Notes under the pieces: generated by a model
Database searches by the model: none
Seen by the model: the letters and a program-made list of their open reading frames with translations, nothing else
What the model was told of the DNA's origin: nothing
Part shown: positions 1 through 4,728 of the stretch, piece after piece
Layout of the letters: each line of letters starts with the position of its first letter
Numbering within the stretch: position 1 is the stretch's first letter
Program-made: the position numbers and the translations under genes
Assembly: GCA_016181565.1 (NCBI GenBank)
Contig: JACOZA010000032.1
Coordinates: forward strand, 1 to 5,498
Length of the DNA: 5,498 bases
Direction of reading: 5' to 3'
From: Candidatus Sungiibacteriota bacterium
GTDB taxonomy: Bacteria; Patescibacteriota; Minisyncoccia; Sungbacterales; JACQCQ01

Positions 1-43
1 CACGCATAACTTCCCAGCCCAAAAATTTTGGCGGGTGCTCACT

Positions 44-90
44 ATGCTGGCTAAATTTTATTCGCTAAATCGCTCTAAAATTTAGAGCAT
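44..90 (+). promoter_or_regulatory. Palindromic leader with two competing hairpins before rplF
   Basis: Two inverted repeats share bases just upstream of the rplF start. Hairpin A pairs 51-60 (ctaaatttta) with 76-85 (taaaatttag), ten perfect pairs, and continues as 44-48 (atgct) with 86-90 (agcat) once the GG at 49-50 is bulged out; its loop is 61-75. Hairpin B is a near-perfect palindrome at 72-88, with 8-base arms around a single A; in RNA it would fold as 72-77 with 83-88 around a 5-base loop. A and B cannot form together. The end of either is only 6-8 bases from the rplF ATG, so folding could affect initiation. All pairings were read directly from the sequence. A regulatory role is inference, and AT-rich DNA yields such palindromes by chance more often than GC-rich DNA. 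No gene can be assigned to 1-96; a stop in frame 1 at 7-9 could end an upstream gene but only two codons of it are visible. Confidence 0.4.
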
Positions 91-96
91 ACTGGC

Positions 97-642
97 ATGA
101 GTCGCATAGGAAAGAAACCAATTGAAATCCCCGCGGGCGTCACACTCTCAATTCAGGGGCAGCGCATCTCGGCTAAGGGGCCGAAAGGAGAAATTACGCG
201 CGATATTCGCCCGGAGATTAAAGCGGAGGTTAGCGGCAGCCGCTTAGTACTGACGCCTGTGATTGAGACGAAAAAAACCCAAGCCTTTTGGGGCCTGACC
301 CGGGCCCTCTTGGCGCATGCCATTGAAGGCGTCTCGAAGGGGTTTGAAAAGCGTTTGGAGATTGAGGGCATTGGGTATCGCGTGGCGCTCGAGGGCAAAG
401 ATTTGGTATTTCAGCTCGGGTTTTCTCATCCTGTCCGTTTCGCCGCCCCTCCCGGGATTGAATTTAAAGTCGAAAAGAATACAATTACTATTTCCGGTTT
501 TAACAAAGAGTTGGTCGGCGAAACAGCCGCCAAGATCCGCGCGCTCAAAAAGCCCGAGCCATATAAAGGCAAGGGTATTCGCTATCAAGGCGAGGTCGTC
601 CGCCGTAAAGCCGGCAAGAAAGTCACGACCAGCGCCGCCTAG
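97..642 (+). CDS. rplF: Large ribosomal subunit protein L6 (uL6)
   Basis: Encodes 181 residues, close to the usual 175-180 for bacterial L6, a 23S rRNA-binding protein of the 50S subunit near the factor-binding site. The start MSRIGKKPIEIP is the typical L6 N-terminus. The chain carries two tandem L6 folds, roughly residues 10-82 and 90-165, joined around GIGYRVALEGKDLVFQLGFSHP. The family signature PEPYKGKGIRY is at residues 153-163, followed by a basic tail. The ATG at 97 is the only reasonable start because an in-frame TAA lies at 76-78. No Shine-Dalgarno motif is visible; the 20 bases upstream belong to a palindromic leader. It is the first complete gene here of the spc-type order L6-L18-S5-L15-SecY, and rplR begins 8 bases after its TAG stop. 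In the standard order rpsH would sit immediately upstream, but no S8 C-terminus is readable in the preceding 96 bases. Confidence 0.98.
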   Translation: MSRIGKKPIEIPAGVTLSIQGQRISAKGPKGEITRDIRPEIKAEVSGSRLVLTPVIETKKTQAFWGLTRALLAHAIEGVSKGFEKRLEIEGIGYRVALEGKDLVFQLGFSHPVRFAAPPGIEFKVEKNTITISGFNKELVGETAAKIRALKKPEPYKGKGIRYQGEVVRRKAGKKVTTSAA

Positions 643-650
643 GACGGGGT

Positions 651-1025
651 ATGATCATGGAAATTTTCTCATCAAGAAAACGGTCACAGCAGAATATCCG
701 CGCCCAGAGAACGCGCCGGAGCCTTCGACGCCGCCGGCCGCGCCTCTCGGTCTTCCGCTCCGGCAAACACATCTACGCGCAGATTATTGACGACGCGGCG
801 GGGCGCACGCTGGTTTTTGCGAGCGACCTTAAGTTAGTGAAGCCCGGAGCGAAAAAAGAGCGACGCACCCCGCTGGAAGCGGCCCGAGCGGTCGGGGAAT
901 TGATTGCGAAAGCCGCGCTCGAAAAAAAGATTTCGGGGGTGGTGTTTGATCGCGGCGGTTATAAGTATCATGGCCGAATCAGAGCTTTGGCGGAAGCGGC
1001 ACGGAAAGCAGGATTGCAGTTTTAA
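651..1025 (+). CDS. rplR: Large ribosomal subunit protein L18 (uL18)
   Basis: Encodes 124 residues of L18, which binds 5S rRNA and anchors it in the 50S central protuberance. The core motif RPRLSVFRSGKHIYAQIIDD is followed by a helical region and the strongly conserved C-terminus with DRGGYKYHGRIRALAEAARKAGLQF features (about residues 100-124). The N-terminal 28 residues are very arginine-rich and diverge from the common form, but align in character with the basic rRNA-binding extension of other L18 proteins; I checked the other two frames and saw no better match, so no frameshift is indicated. The start at 651 is chosen over the in-frame ATG at 657 because AGGA at 641-644, overlapping the rplF stop, is 6 bases upstream of 651. 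This is one of the few plausible Shine-Dalgarno sites in the window and suggests coupling to rplF. Confidence 0.97.
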   Translation: MIMEIFSSRKRSQQNIRAQRTRRSLRRRRPRLSVFRSGKHIYAQIIDDAAGRTLVFASDLKLVKPGAKKERRTPLEAARAVGELIAKAALEKKISGVVFDRGGYKYHGRIRALAEAARKAGLQF

Positions 1026-1027
1026 AC

Positions 1028-1123
1028 ATGAACCACGCACTAGGACTAAAATTAAAAGCGAGTCCCTACGACATATTTTCGCATATCTATGCGGTTATTC
1101 GCAATAATTCGCGATTAAATTGA
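1028..1123 (+). CDS. Possible 31-residue small ORF between rplR and rpsE
   Basis: Below usual gene-calling length, but the fit is striking: it begins 2 bases after the rplR stop and its TGA (1121-1123) ends 1 base before the rpsE ATG, so it fills the gap exactly. The peptide begins MNHALGLKLKASPYDIF and continues SHIYAVIRNNSRLN. It is mildly basic, with no clear signal or membrane segment, and it does not resemble L30 (rpmD), the protein normally encoded on the other side of rpsE. Against it: there is no Shine-Dalgarno motif; codon choice (CTA, TTA, ATA, GGA) differs from the GC-richer neighbours; and the same bases contain repeats that could instead be regulatory. If translated, its stop beside the rpsE start would couple the two genes. 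I do not recognise the peptide and regard coding as possible but unproven. Confidence 0.3.
   Translation: MNHALGLKLKASPYDIFSHIYAVIRNNSRLN
1078..1112 (+). repeat. Three phased TTCGC motifs with a short palindrome upstream of rpsE
   Basis: TTCGC occurs at 1078-1082, 1098-1102 and 1108-1112, so motif starts are 20 and 10 bases apart, near whole turns of B-DNA. A 14-base palindrome, CGCATA-TC-TATGCG, lies at 1080-1093 and overlaps the first copy. A further hairpin, TAGGACT (1041-1047) with AGTCC-C-TA (1061-1068, one bulged C), lies just upstream. The region is more AT-rich than the flanking ribosomal genes and has no clear promoter hexamers. The spacing could suit a protein binding one DNA face, or may be chance in a short AT-rich gap. 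Confidence 0.3.
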
Positions 1124-1124
1124 T

Positions 1125-1604
1125 ATGGCACCGCGACCAATGCGAAGACATTCCGGACCGCGAGAACGCTCCGAGTTCGATCAAAAAACGCTCGATGTGA
1201 GGCGCGTGGCGCGGGTGGTTAAGGGCGGGCGCCGATTTAGTTTTCGTGTAACGATTGTGATTGGGAACAAGAATGGTAAAGTTGGCGTAGGCATCGGCAA
1301 GGGAGCCGATGTTGCCATTGCGATTGATAAAGCCATGCATGACGCGAAGAAGAGCGTGATTTTGGTCCCGATCACCAAAGGCAGTTCCATCGCATACGAC
1401 GTGAGGGCGAAGTTTGGGAGCGCGGACGTACTTTTGCGGCCGGCGCGCGAGGGGCGAGGGCTAGTTGCCGGGGGGCCCGTGCGGTTGGTGGCGGGGCTGG
1501 CTGGCATTCAGAATCTCACGGGTAAAATTCTCTCGCGGAGTCCCAATAAGCTGAACAATGCCCGCGCGACAATTGAGGCGCTGAAAAAGCTCGCCGCGAA
1601 GTAA
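1125..1604 (+). CDS. rpsE: Small ribosomal subunit protein S5 (uS5)
   Basis: Encodes 159 residues, near the usual 160-170. S5 is a 30S protein near the mRNA entry channel with a role in decoding fidelity. The N-terminal S5 RNA-binding domain spans about residues 18-85, with GGRRFSFRV at 34-42 and the glycine-rich GNKNGKVGVGIGKG at 47-60; the C-terminal S5 domain includes LLRPAREGRGLVAGGPVR and LAGIQNLTGKILSRSPNKLN, ending ARATIEALKKLAAK. The form with KILSRSPNKLNNARATIEAL, where many bacteria have a KSLGS.NP.N-type stretch, is one I associate with CPR genomes. No Shine-Dalgarno motif precedes the ATG; the upstream bases are gcgattaaattgat. In most bacteria rpmD (L30) follows directly, but here only 19 bases separate this stop from rplO. 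Confidence 0.98.
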   Translation: MAPRPMRRHSGPRERSEFDQKTLDVRRVARVVKGGRRFSFRVTIVIGNKNGKVGVGIGKGADVAIAIDKAMHDAKKSVILVPITKGSSIAYDVRAKFGSADVLLRPAREGRGLVAGGPVRLVAGLAGIQNLTGKILSRSPNKLNNARATIEALKKLAAK

Positions 1605-1623
1605 GGACGCGTTATATATTTTT

Positions 1624-2058
1624 ATGCAATTACACTCATTACGGCCCCAAACGAAGAGGCGGCGGGAGAAGCGCATTGGCAGAGGAGGCAAACGGGGGAC
1701 GACCAGTGGTCGCGGGACCAAGGGCCAAAAAGCCCGCGCCGGCCACAAGATTCGTCCCCAGCTGCGGGACCTGATTAAACGTTTCCCGAAACTCCGCGGC
1801 TACAAGTTTCATTCCTTTCAGTTAAAGCCCTATCCGGTGTCGCTTACGTTGCTGGAAAAACATTTTTCAGCCGGTGACTCCGTCACCGCGGAAAAACTCG
1901 CGGCCAAGGGAATTATTTCTCGCCGCGCCGGCGGGATTCCCCCAGCAAAAATTTTGGGCGGTGTCTTGTCCAAGAAACTGTCAATTATCGGGATCCCGGT
2001 TTCTAAAGGAGCAAAAGCCGCCATCGAAAAAGCGGGCGGAAGTGTCCGATTATCTTAA
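1624..2058 (+). CDS. rplO: Large ribosomal subunit protein L15 (uL15), CPR-like form
   Basis: Encodes 144 residues, a normal length for L15, a late-assembling 23S rRNA-binding protein. The basic N-terminal extension carries IGRGGKRGTTSGRGTKGQKARAG at about residues 18-40, the L15 hallmark. The next stretch, KIRPQLRDLIKRFPKLRGYKF (42-62), replaces the usual pattern around RPGFEGGQMPLYRRLPKRGF and matches what I recall of Patescibacteria L15. The C-terminal globular part has AKILGGVLSKKLSI and ends in KAAIEKAGGSVRLS, the typical closing motif. The start is the ATG at 1624. An AAGGA at 1603-1607 is 16 bases away, too far for ordinary Shine-Dalgarno use, and tatatattttt lies between. secY starts 15 bases after the stop. 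Confidence 0.97.
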   Translation: MQLHSLRPQTKRRREKRIGRGGKRGTTSGRGTKGQKARAGHKIRPQLRDLIKRFPKLRGYKFHSFQLKPYPVSLTLLEKHFSAGDSVTAEKLAAKGIISRRAGGIPPAKILGGVLSKKLSIIGIPVSKGAKAAIEKAGGSVRLS

Positions 2059-2073
2059 ATCTCGCATACTCTC

Positions 2074-3339
2074 ATGATTCAAAAAGTTCGCTTACTCATA
2101 ACCAGCCCCGACCTGCGCCGCAAGCTCTTCTTTATCCTGGGAGTTTTGGTGGTATTCCGGGTGCTGGCGGCCATCCCGGTCCCCAGCGTTGACCGGGGGC
2201 AGTTGAGGAATTTCCTTCAAGGAAATCAGTTTTTCGGCTTACTCAATGTGTTCTCCGGCGGCGTCTTGGACAATCTGTCGATTGTGATGCTTGGCGTCGG
2301 CCCCTACATTACGGCTTCAATCATCATGCAGCTTCTCACCATGATTTTTCCCAGACTCAAAGAAATGTACCAGGAAGAAGGCGAGGCGGGCCGAAGCCGG
2401 TTCAACCAGTACTCGCGGGTGCTCTCTATCCCGCTTTCGATACTCCAAGCTTTTGGGCTTCTCACCATTTTGATTAGGCAGCAGGTGATTCCGCCTTTGA
2501 CGCCGTTAGGCTATCTCACCAATATTGCCGTGGTGACCGCCGGCACAATGATTTTGATGTGGCTGGGCGAATTAATCACGGAAAAAGGATTCGGGAACGG
2601 CGTATCGTTGATGATTTTTGCCGGAATCGTTTCCCGCTTGCCGGTTGACATCCGTCAGGCGCTGGTGACATTCGAACCTTCGCAAATTGTTACGTATGTC
2701 ATGTTTGTGCTGGTCAGTCTGATTGTGATTGCGGGCGTTGTTGTCATTACCGAAGGTCAACGCAATATCCCGGTTTCCTATGCTAAGCGCATTCGAGGGA
2801 TGCGGGTTTATGGCGGGAATCAAACGTATCTGCCGCTGCGTGTAAACCAGGCGGGCGTGATTCCCATTATTTTTGCCGTTTCGATCATTCTTTTCCCCGG
2901 CCTCGTGGGGAATGTCCTGGCGGGTGTCCCGGCTAACTGGGCCCAGTCTGCGTCGCAGTTTTTGATATCTGCCTTCAATAACACTTGGGTCTATGCCGCA
3001 ATTTACTTTATGCTGGTATTCGCCTTCACTTATTTCTACACCGCAGTTACATTCGATCCGCAGGCGATCGCGACCAACATCCAAAAGCAAGGCGGGTTTA
3101 TCCTCGGCATTCGACCGGGTCGACCGACGGCAGAGTATTTGTATCGCATTCTCTCGCGCGTGACGCTGGCGGGCGCGCTGTTTCTCGGTTCTATCGCGGT
3201 GCTCCCGCTTGTTGTCCAAAATCTCTCGGGGATCTCCGCTTTTAGTCTCGGCGGCACGTCGCTCTTGATTGCGGTTTCAGTGATTCTCGAGACCATGAAG
3301 CAGGTGGATGCGCAGCTCGTGATGCGCGAGTACGAGTAG
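2074..3339 (+). CDS. secY: Preprotein translocase channel subunit SecY
   Basis: Encodes 421 residues with the ten-membrane-segment pattern of SecY, the channel of the SecYEG translocon that exports and inserts proteins at the cytoplasmic membrane. The N-terminus through FRVLAAIPVPSVD gives TM1; the plug and TM2 region carries FSGGVLDNLSIVMLGVGPYI and TASIIMQLL; then FNQYSRVLSIPLSILQAFG (TM3), GNGVSLMIFAGI (TM4-5), and the cytoplasmic loop QRNIPVSYAKRIRG (about residues 229-242). FDPQAIATNIQKQGGFILGI (327-346) followed by RPGRPTAEYL is the conserved TM8-9 loop that contacts SecA and the ribosome. The protein stops at VMREYE, without the GF(L/I)K-like tail many bacterial SecY proteins have after YE. 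No Shine-Dalgarno motif precedes the ATG. It is the last large gene of this operon; structured DNA and a likely terminator follow. Confidence 0.98.
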   Translation: MIQKVRLLITSPDLRRKLFFILGVLVVFRVLAAIPVPSVDRGQLRNFLQGNQFFGLLNVFSGGVLDNLSIVMLGVGPYITASIIMQLLTMIFPRLKEMYQEEGEAGRSRFNQYSRVLSIPLSILQAFGLLTILIRQQVIPPLTPLGYLTNIAVVTAGTMILMWLGELITEKGFGNGVSLMIFAGIVSRLPVDIRQALVTFEPSQIVTYVMFVLVSLIVIAGVVVITEGQRNIPVSYAKRIRGMRVYGGNQTYLPLRVNQAGVIPIIFAVSIILFPGLVGNVLAGVPANWAQSASQFLISAFNNTWVYAAIYFMLVFAFTYFYTAVTFDPQAIATNIQKQGGFILGIRPGRPTAEYLYRILSRVTLAGALFLGSIAVLPLVVQNLSGISAFSLGGTSLLIAVSVILETMKQVDAQLVMREYE

Positions 3340-3342
3340 CTC

Positions 3343-3441
3343 GTGAGAAGTTTTTTCCGCACGCCTCTATTTTGAAATGCTCTCCTAACGGAGAGCGTCC
3401 ATGGCTCCCACAGCCAACCCGATGCAGAAAAAACTTCTCAC
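3343..3441 (+). other. Multibranch structured element bounded by a 15-bp perfect inverted repeat
   Basis: GTGAGAAGTTTTTTC (3343-3357) is perfectly complementary to GAAAAAACTTCTCAC (3427-3441); after one C-A mismatch the pairing continues as GCA (3359-3361) with TGC (3423-3425), a 19-position outer stem with 18 pairs. Two perfect hairpins lie inside: GCTCTCC-TAAC-GGAGAGC (3379-3396) and TGGCT-CCCAC-AGCCA (3402-3416). The whole would fold as a three-way junction of about 99 nucleotides. Pairings were read directly. There is no T-run after the outer stem, so it is not a simple terminator, and no target-site duplication is visible around the ends, which argues against a mobile element. It resembles no riboswitch, ribozyme, SRP RNA or tRNA I recognise. 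It could be a regulatory RNA, an operon 3' end stabiliser, a processing site or a protein-binding element. The fold is well supported; its function is unknown. Confidence 0.6.
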
Positions 3442-3508
3442 TTCGCTTAGGGGCTTTCTCAAGGTAAACGCTTCGCCGCGTCAAACGCGGCTTAGCCTTT
3501 TATTTTAG
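3401..3508 (+). CDS. Possible 35-residue ORF with a hairpin-sequestered ribosome site
   Basis: An ATG at 3401 opens 35 codons ending in TAG at 3506-3508. It has one of the better placed Shine-Dalgarno-like motifs in the window, GGAG at 3390-3393 with 7 bases to the ATG, but that motif is the 3' arm of a perfect 7-bp hairpin (3379-3396), and the start codon sits at the foot of another hairpin. The peptide begins MAPTANPMQKKLLTSL and continues RGFLKVNASPRQTRLSLLF, which is basic with an amphipathic-looking centre. The ORF runs through the likely operon terminator and stops just after its T-tract, a layout like a leader peptide, although no regulated gene follows closely enough to be sure. It may equally be chance. 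Not a recognised family. Confidence 0.25.
   Translation: MAPTANPMQKKLLTSLRGFLKVNASPRQTRLSLLF
3475..3506 (+). terminator. Likely intrinsic terminator of the spc-secY operon
   Basis: GCCGCGT (3475-3481) pairs perfectly with ACGCGGC (3485-3491) around a 3-base loop, and TTTTATTTT follows at 3498-3506. The 6-base gap between stem and T-tract can be closed by pairing AAGGTAA (3461-3467) with TTA-G-CCTT (3492-3499), at the cost of one bulged G and a 7-base internal bulge. It lies after secY and before a candidate promoter for the next gene, as expected for an operon end. Confidence 0.6.
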
Positions 3509-3552
3509 CCAGTGTGTTGCTACTCTGAATTTAGTAAGACGGGTCAATGCGA

Positions 3553-3558
3553 TATTAT
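3553..3558 (+). promoter_or_regulatory. Candidate -10 element for the YggT-family gene
   Basis: TATTAT matches the sigma-70 -10 consensus at 5 of 6 positions and lies 14 bases before the ATG at 3573. No good -35 hexamer stands 16-18 bases upstream (the best is TTTAGT or TTAGTA). Transcription would start around 3565, leaving a leader of about 8 bases and excluding the AGGGA (3559-3563) that could otherwise serve as a Shine-Dalgarno site. Its position just after the terminator supports a new transcription unit here. Confidence 0.4.
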
Positions 3559-3572
3559 AGGGATAACAAACC

Positions 3573-3938
3573 ATGAACACATATCAGATTCAAGATGCGG
3601 CGTGGGCTGGGTATCGGTGGGCGTACAAGGCGATCCGACGCGCGATACTGGTTATTTGGGGGCTGGTTGAGTTTGTCTTGTTGCTTCGCCTCATGCTTGT
3701 CTTTCTGCGCGCCAATCCCGAGGCGCTGGTGGCGCGCGAAATTTATCGCTTAACCCGTACGCTTCTTTTTCCCTTCCAGTCGATTTTGCCCGATTATATC
3801 TGGCGTGATCGCCCGATTGAACTTACGGCTGTTGCGGCGATTATCGGATACCTCATCGCGGGACTCGCCGTACTTTCGTTTCTCAAACTTTTTCATTGGG
3901 AGCGTAGAACCCTGCCGCCGCCCATCCAGTACCGTTAA
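3573..3938 (+). CDS. YggT-family small membrane protein
   Basis: Encodes 121 residues. Two membrane segments are clear: about 24-45 (AILVIWGLVEFVLLLRLMLVFL, with Glu33 and Arg39 inside or at the edge) and about 83-106 (ELTAVAAIIGYLIAGLAVLSF onward). Between them, RANPEALVAREIYRLT and LLFPFQSILPDYIWRD (about 46-79) match the YggT pattern of a first helix ending in an Arg-containing stretch, an amphipathic helix and a Pro-Phe turn before an acidic residue starts helix two. YggT proteins are inner-membrane proteins of poorly defined role, linked in some bacteria to osmotic stress or division-complex placement; which applies here cannot be told from sequence. The start at 3573 has AGGGA 9 bases upstream. 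The DedA-family gene begins 9 bases after the stop, so the two are probably co-transcribed. Confidence 0.7.
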   Translation: MNTYQIQDAAWAGYRWAYKAIRRAILVIWGLVEFVLLLRLMLVFLRANPEALVAREIYRLTRTLLFPFQSILPDYIWRDRPIELTAVAAIIGYLIAGLAVLSFLKLFHWERRTLPPPIQYR

Positions 3939-3947
3939 TGCCACAGA

Positions 3948-4583
3948 ATGTTTGACTTAGTCGGCTTCATTAAAGCGGCGGGATATCTCGGCATTTTTGC
4001 CGTCGTTTTTTCTGAATCGGGGCTTTTAGTCGGCGCCGTTTTGCCGGGGGACAGTTTGCTCTTCACCGCGGGTTTCTTAGCTTCGCAGCAGTACCTTAAT
4101 ATCCTCCCCCTGGTTTCCGTCGCTTTTTTGGGCGCGGTATTAGGAGATGGTGTCGGGTACTGGATGGGTCGAAAGTTCGGGCCCAGAGTATTCACCAAGG
4201 AAGATTCGCTGTTTTTTTCGAAAGATCATGTGGCTCGGGCAGAGGGATTTTACGAGCGCTACGGAGGATGGGCAATTGTGCTGGCGCGGTTTGTGCCGGT
4301 TGTCCGGACCCTGGCGCCCATTATTGCCGGGGTGGGGAGGATGCATTATCCCGCCTTCCTTTTTTACAACGTCATCGGCGGGGTCCTCTGGGCCATCGGG
4401 GTCCCGCTCGTCGGCTATTATCTCGGACGTGCGGTGCCCAACGCCGACCGCTATTTGCTTCCGATTGTGGCACTCATAATTTTTCTTTCGGTATTGCCCG
4501 GCATAACGCACTTTCTGAAGTATCCGGAGAATCGGCGGAAAATCAGTCAATTCTTGCGAAAGAATATATTCAGAACTTCTTGA
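3948..4583 (+). CDS. DedA-family (SNARE-associated/VTT domain) membrane protein
   Basis: Encodes 211 residues, the normal DedA size. Family landmarks appear in order: an acidic site in the first helical hairpin (FSESG, Glu23) followed by LPGDSLLFTAG (32-42); GAVLGDGVGYWMGRKFG (62-78), the conserved GD..GYW.GR segment; FYERYGGWAIVLARFVPVVR (101-120) with the hallmark arginine pair Arg114 and Arg120, then TLAPIIAGVGRM; and a C-terminal membrane segment near 165-190 with a basic tail. DedA proteins are linked to lipid (undecaprenyl phosphate or phospholipid) transport across the membrane and need the acidic and arginine residues seen here; the substrate of this one cannot be assigned. The start has no Shine-Dalgarno motif. 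An ATG overlapping the upstream stop (3938-3940) opens only five codons and is rejected. It likely forms a two-gene unit with the YggT-family gene. Confidence 0.92.
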   Translation: MFDLVGFIKAAGYLGIFAVVFSESGLLVGAVLPGDSLLFTAGFLASQQYLNILPLVSVAFLGAVLGDGVGYWMGRKFGPRVFTKEDSLFFSKDHVARAEGFYERYGGWAIVLARFVPVVRTLAPIIAGVGRMHYPAFLFYNVIGGVLWAIGVPLVGYYLGRAVPNADRYLLPIVALIIFLSVLPGITHFLKYPENRRKISQFLRKNIFRTS

Positions 4584-4592
4584 TGCCTATGA

Positions 4593-4625
4593 CCTAACGA
4601 AGCCGGATTCCGCCGGGCTCTTAGG
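4593..4625 (+). terminator. Weak hairpin after the DedA-family gene
   Basis: CCTAA (4593-4597) pairs with TTAGG (4621-4625), AGCC (4601-4604) with GGCT (4616-4619), and GG (4605-4606) with CC (4613-4614) past a bulged G. The stem is interrupted by an internal loop and is followed by CAAATTCAG rather than a T-tract, so it is a poor intrinsic terminator. It may be a transcript 3' end or a chance fold. The rest of 4584-4728 is AT-rich with promoter-like hexamers. Confidence 0.25.
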
Positions 4626-4670
4626 CAAATTCAGAAAATAAAATCAGCCTTTGTCAACGTGGCGTGCTCG

Positions 4671-4722
4671 TTGATAGCTATGTTACCATGCGCTTAGATT
4701 TAGATAATTAAGACTTTAGAAT
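4671..4722 (+). promoter_or_regulatory. Promoter-like hexamers before the anchored DUF7282-like gene
   Basis: Two readings are possible. TTGATA (4671-4676, 5 of 6 to the -35 consensus) stands 18 bases before TAGATT (4695-4700, 4 of 6 to -10), giving a leader of roughly 20 bases. Alternatively TAGAAT (4717-4722, 5 of 6 to -10) would start transcription at about 4729, the A of the ATG, giving a leaderless message; it has no good -35 partner. No Shine-Dalgarno motif precedes this gene, which fits the leaderless reading. Which one is used cannot be decided from sequence. Confidence 0.35.
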
Positions 4723-4728
4723 CCCCGT

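Noticed and set aside
2..85. Open frame at the left edge as the end of rpsH
   Set aside because: The 27 codons before TAG at 83-85 lack any S8 C-terminal character, and part lies in the palindromic leader.
651..735. Possible frameshift in the N-terminus of rplR
   Set aside because: The arginine-rich N-terminus looked odd, but the other two frames give no better L18 match and basic N-terminal extensions are normal in L18.
317..790. 157-codon plus-strand frame overlapping rplF and rplR
   Set aside because: It overlaps two certain ribosomal protein genes in another frame and its product is proline- and arginine-rich without family features.
2572..3219. Long open frame of 215 codons on the minus strand across secY
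   Set aside because: It lies wholly antisense to clearly coding secY, has low-complexity Arg/Asn/His-rich composition and no recognisable motif; a shadow frame.
3343..3441. Small insertion element or MITE with terminal inverted repeats
   Set aside because: The arms are perfect, but flanking bases (agctc and ttcgc) show no target duplication and only one copy is in the window. Kept as a structured element instead.
3340..3572. tRNA, SRP RNA, hammerhead or other known structured RNA
   Set aside because: None of the conserved sequence marks (T-loop GTTCGA, SRP GGAAGGAAGCAGC, hammerhead CTGATGA core) is present.
3938..3955. Alternative DedA start at the ATG overlapping the upstream TAA
   Set aside because: This frame closes after five codons and does not enter the DedA frame.
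4581..4583. TGA of the DedA-family gene as recoded glycine
   Set aside because: The protein has full family length at this stop, and no gene in the window needs an internal TGA to be read through.
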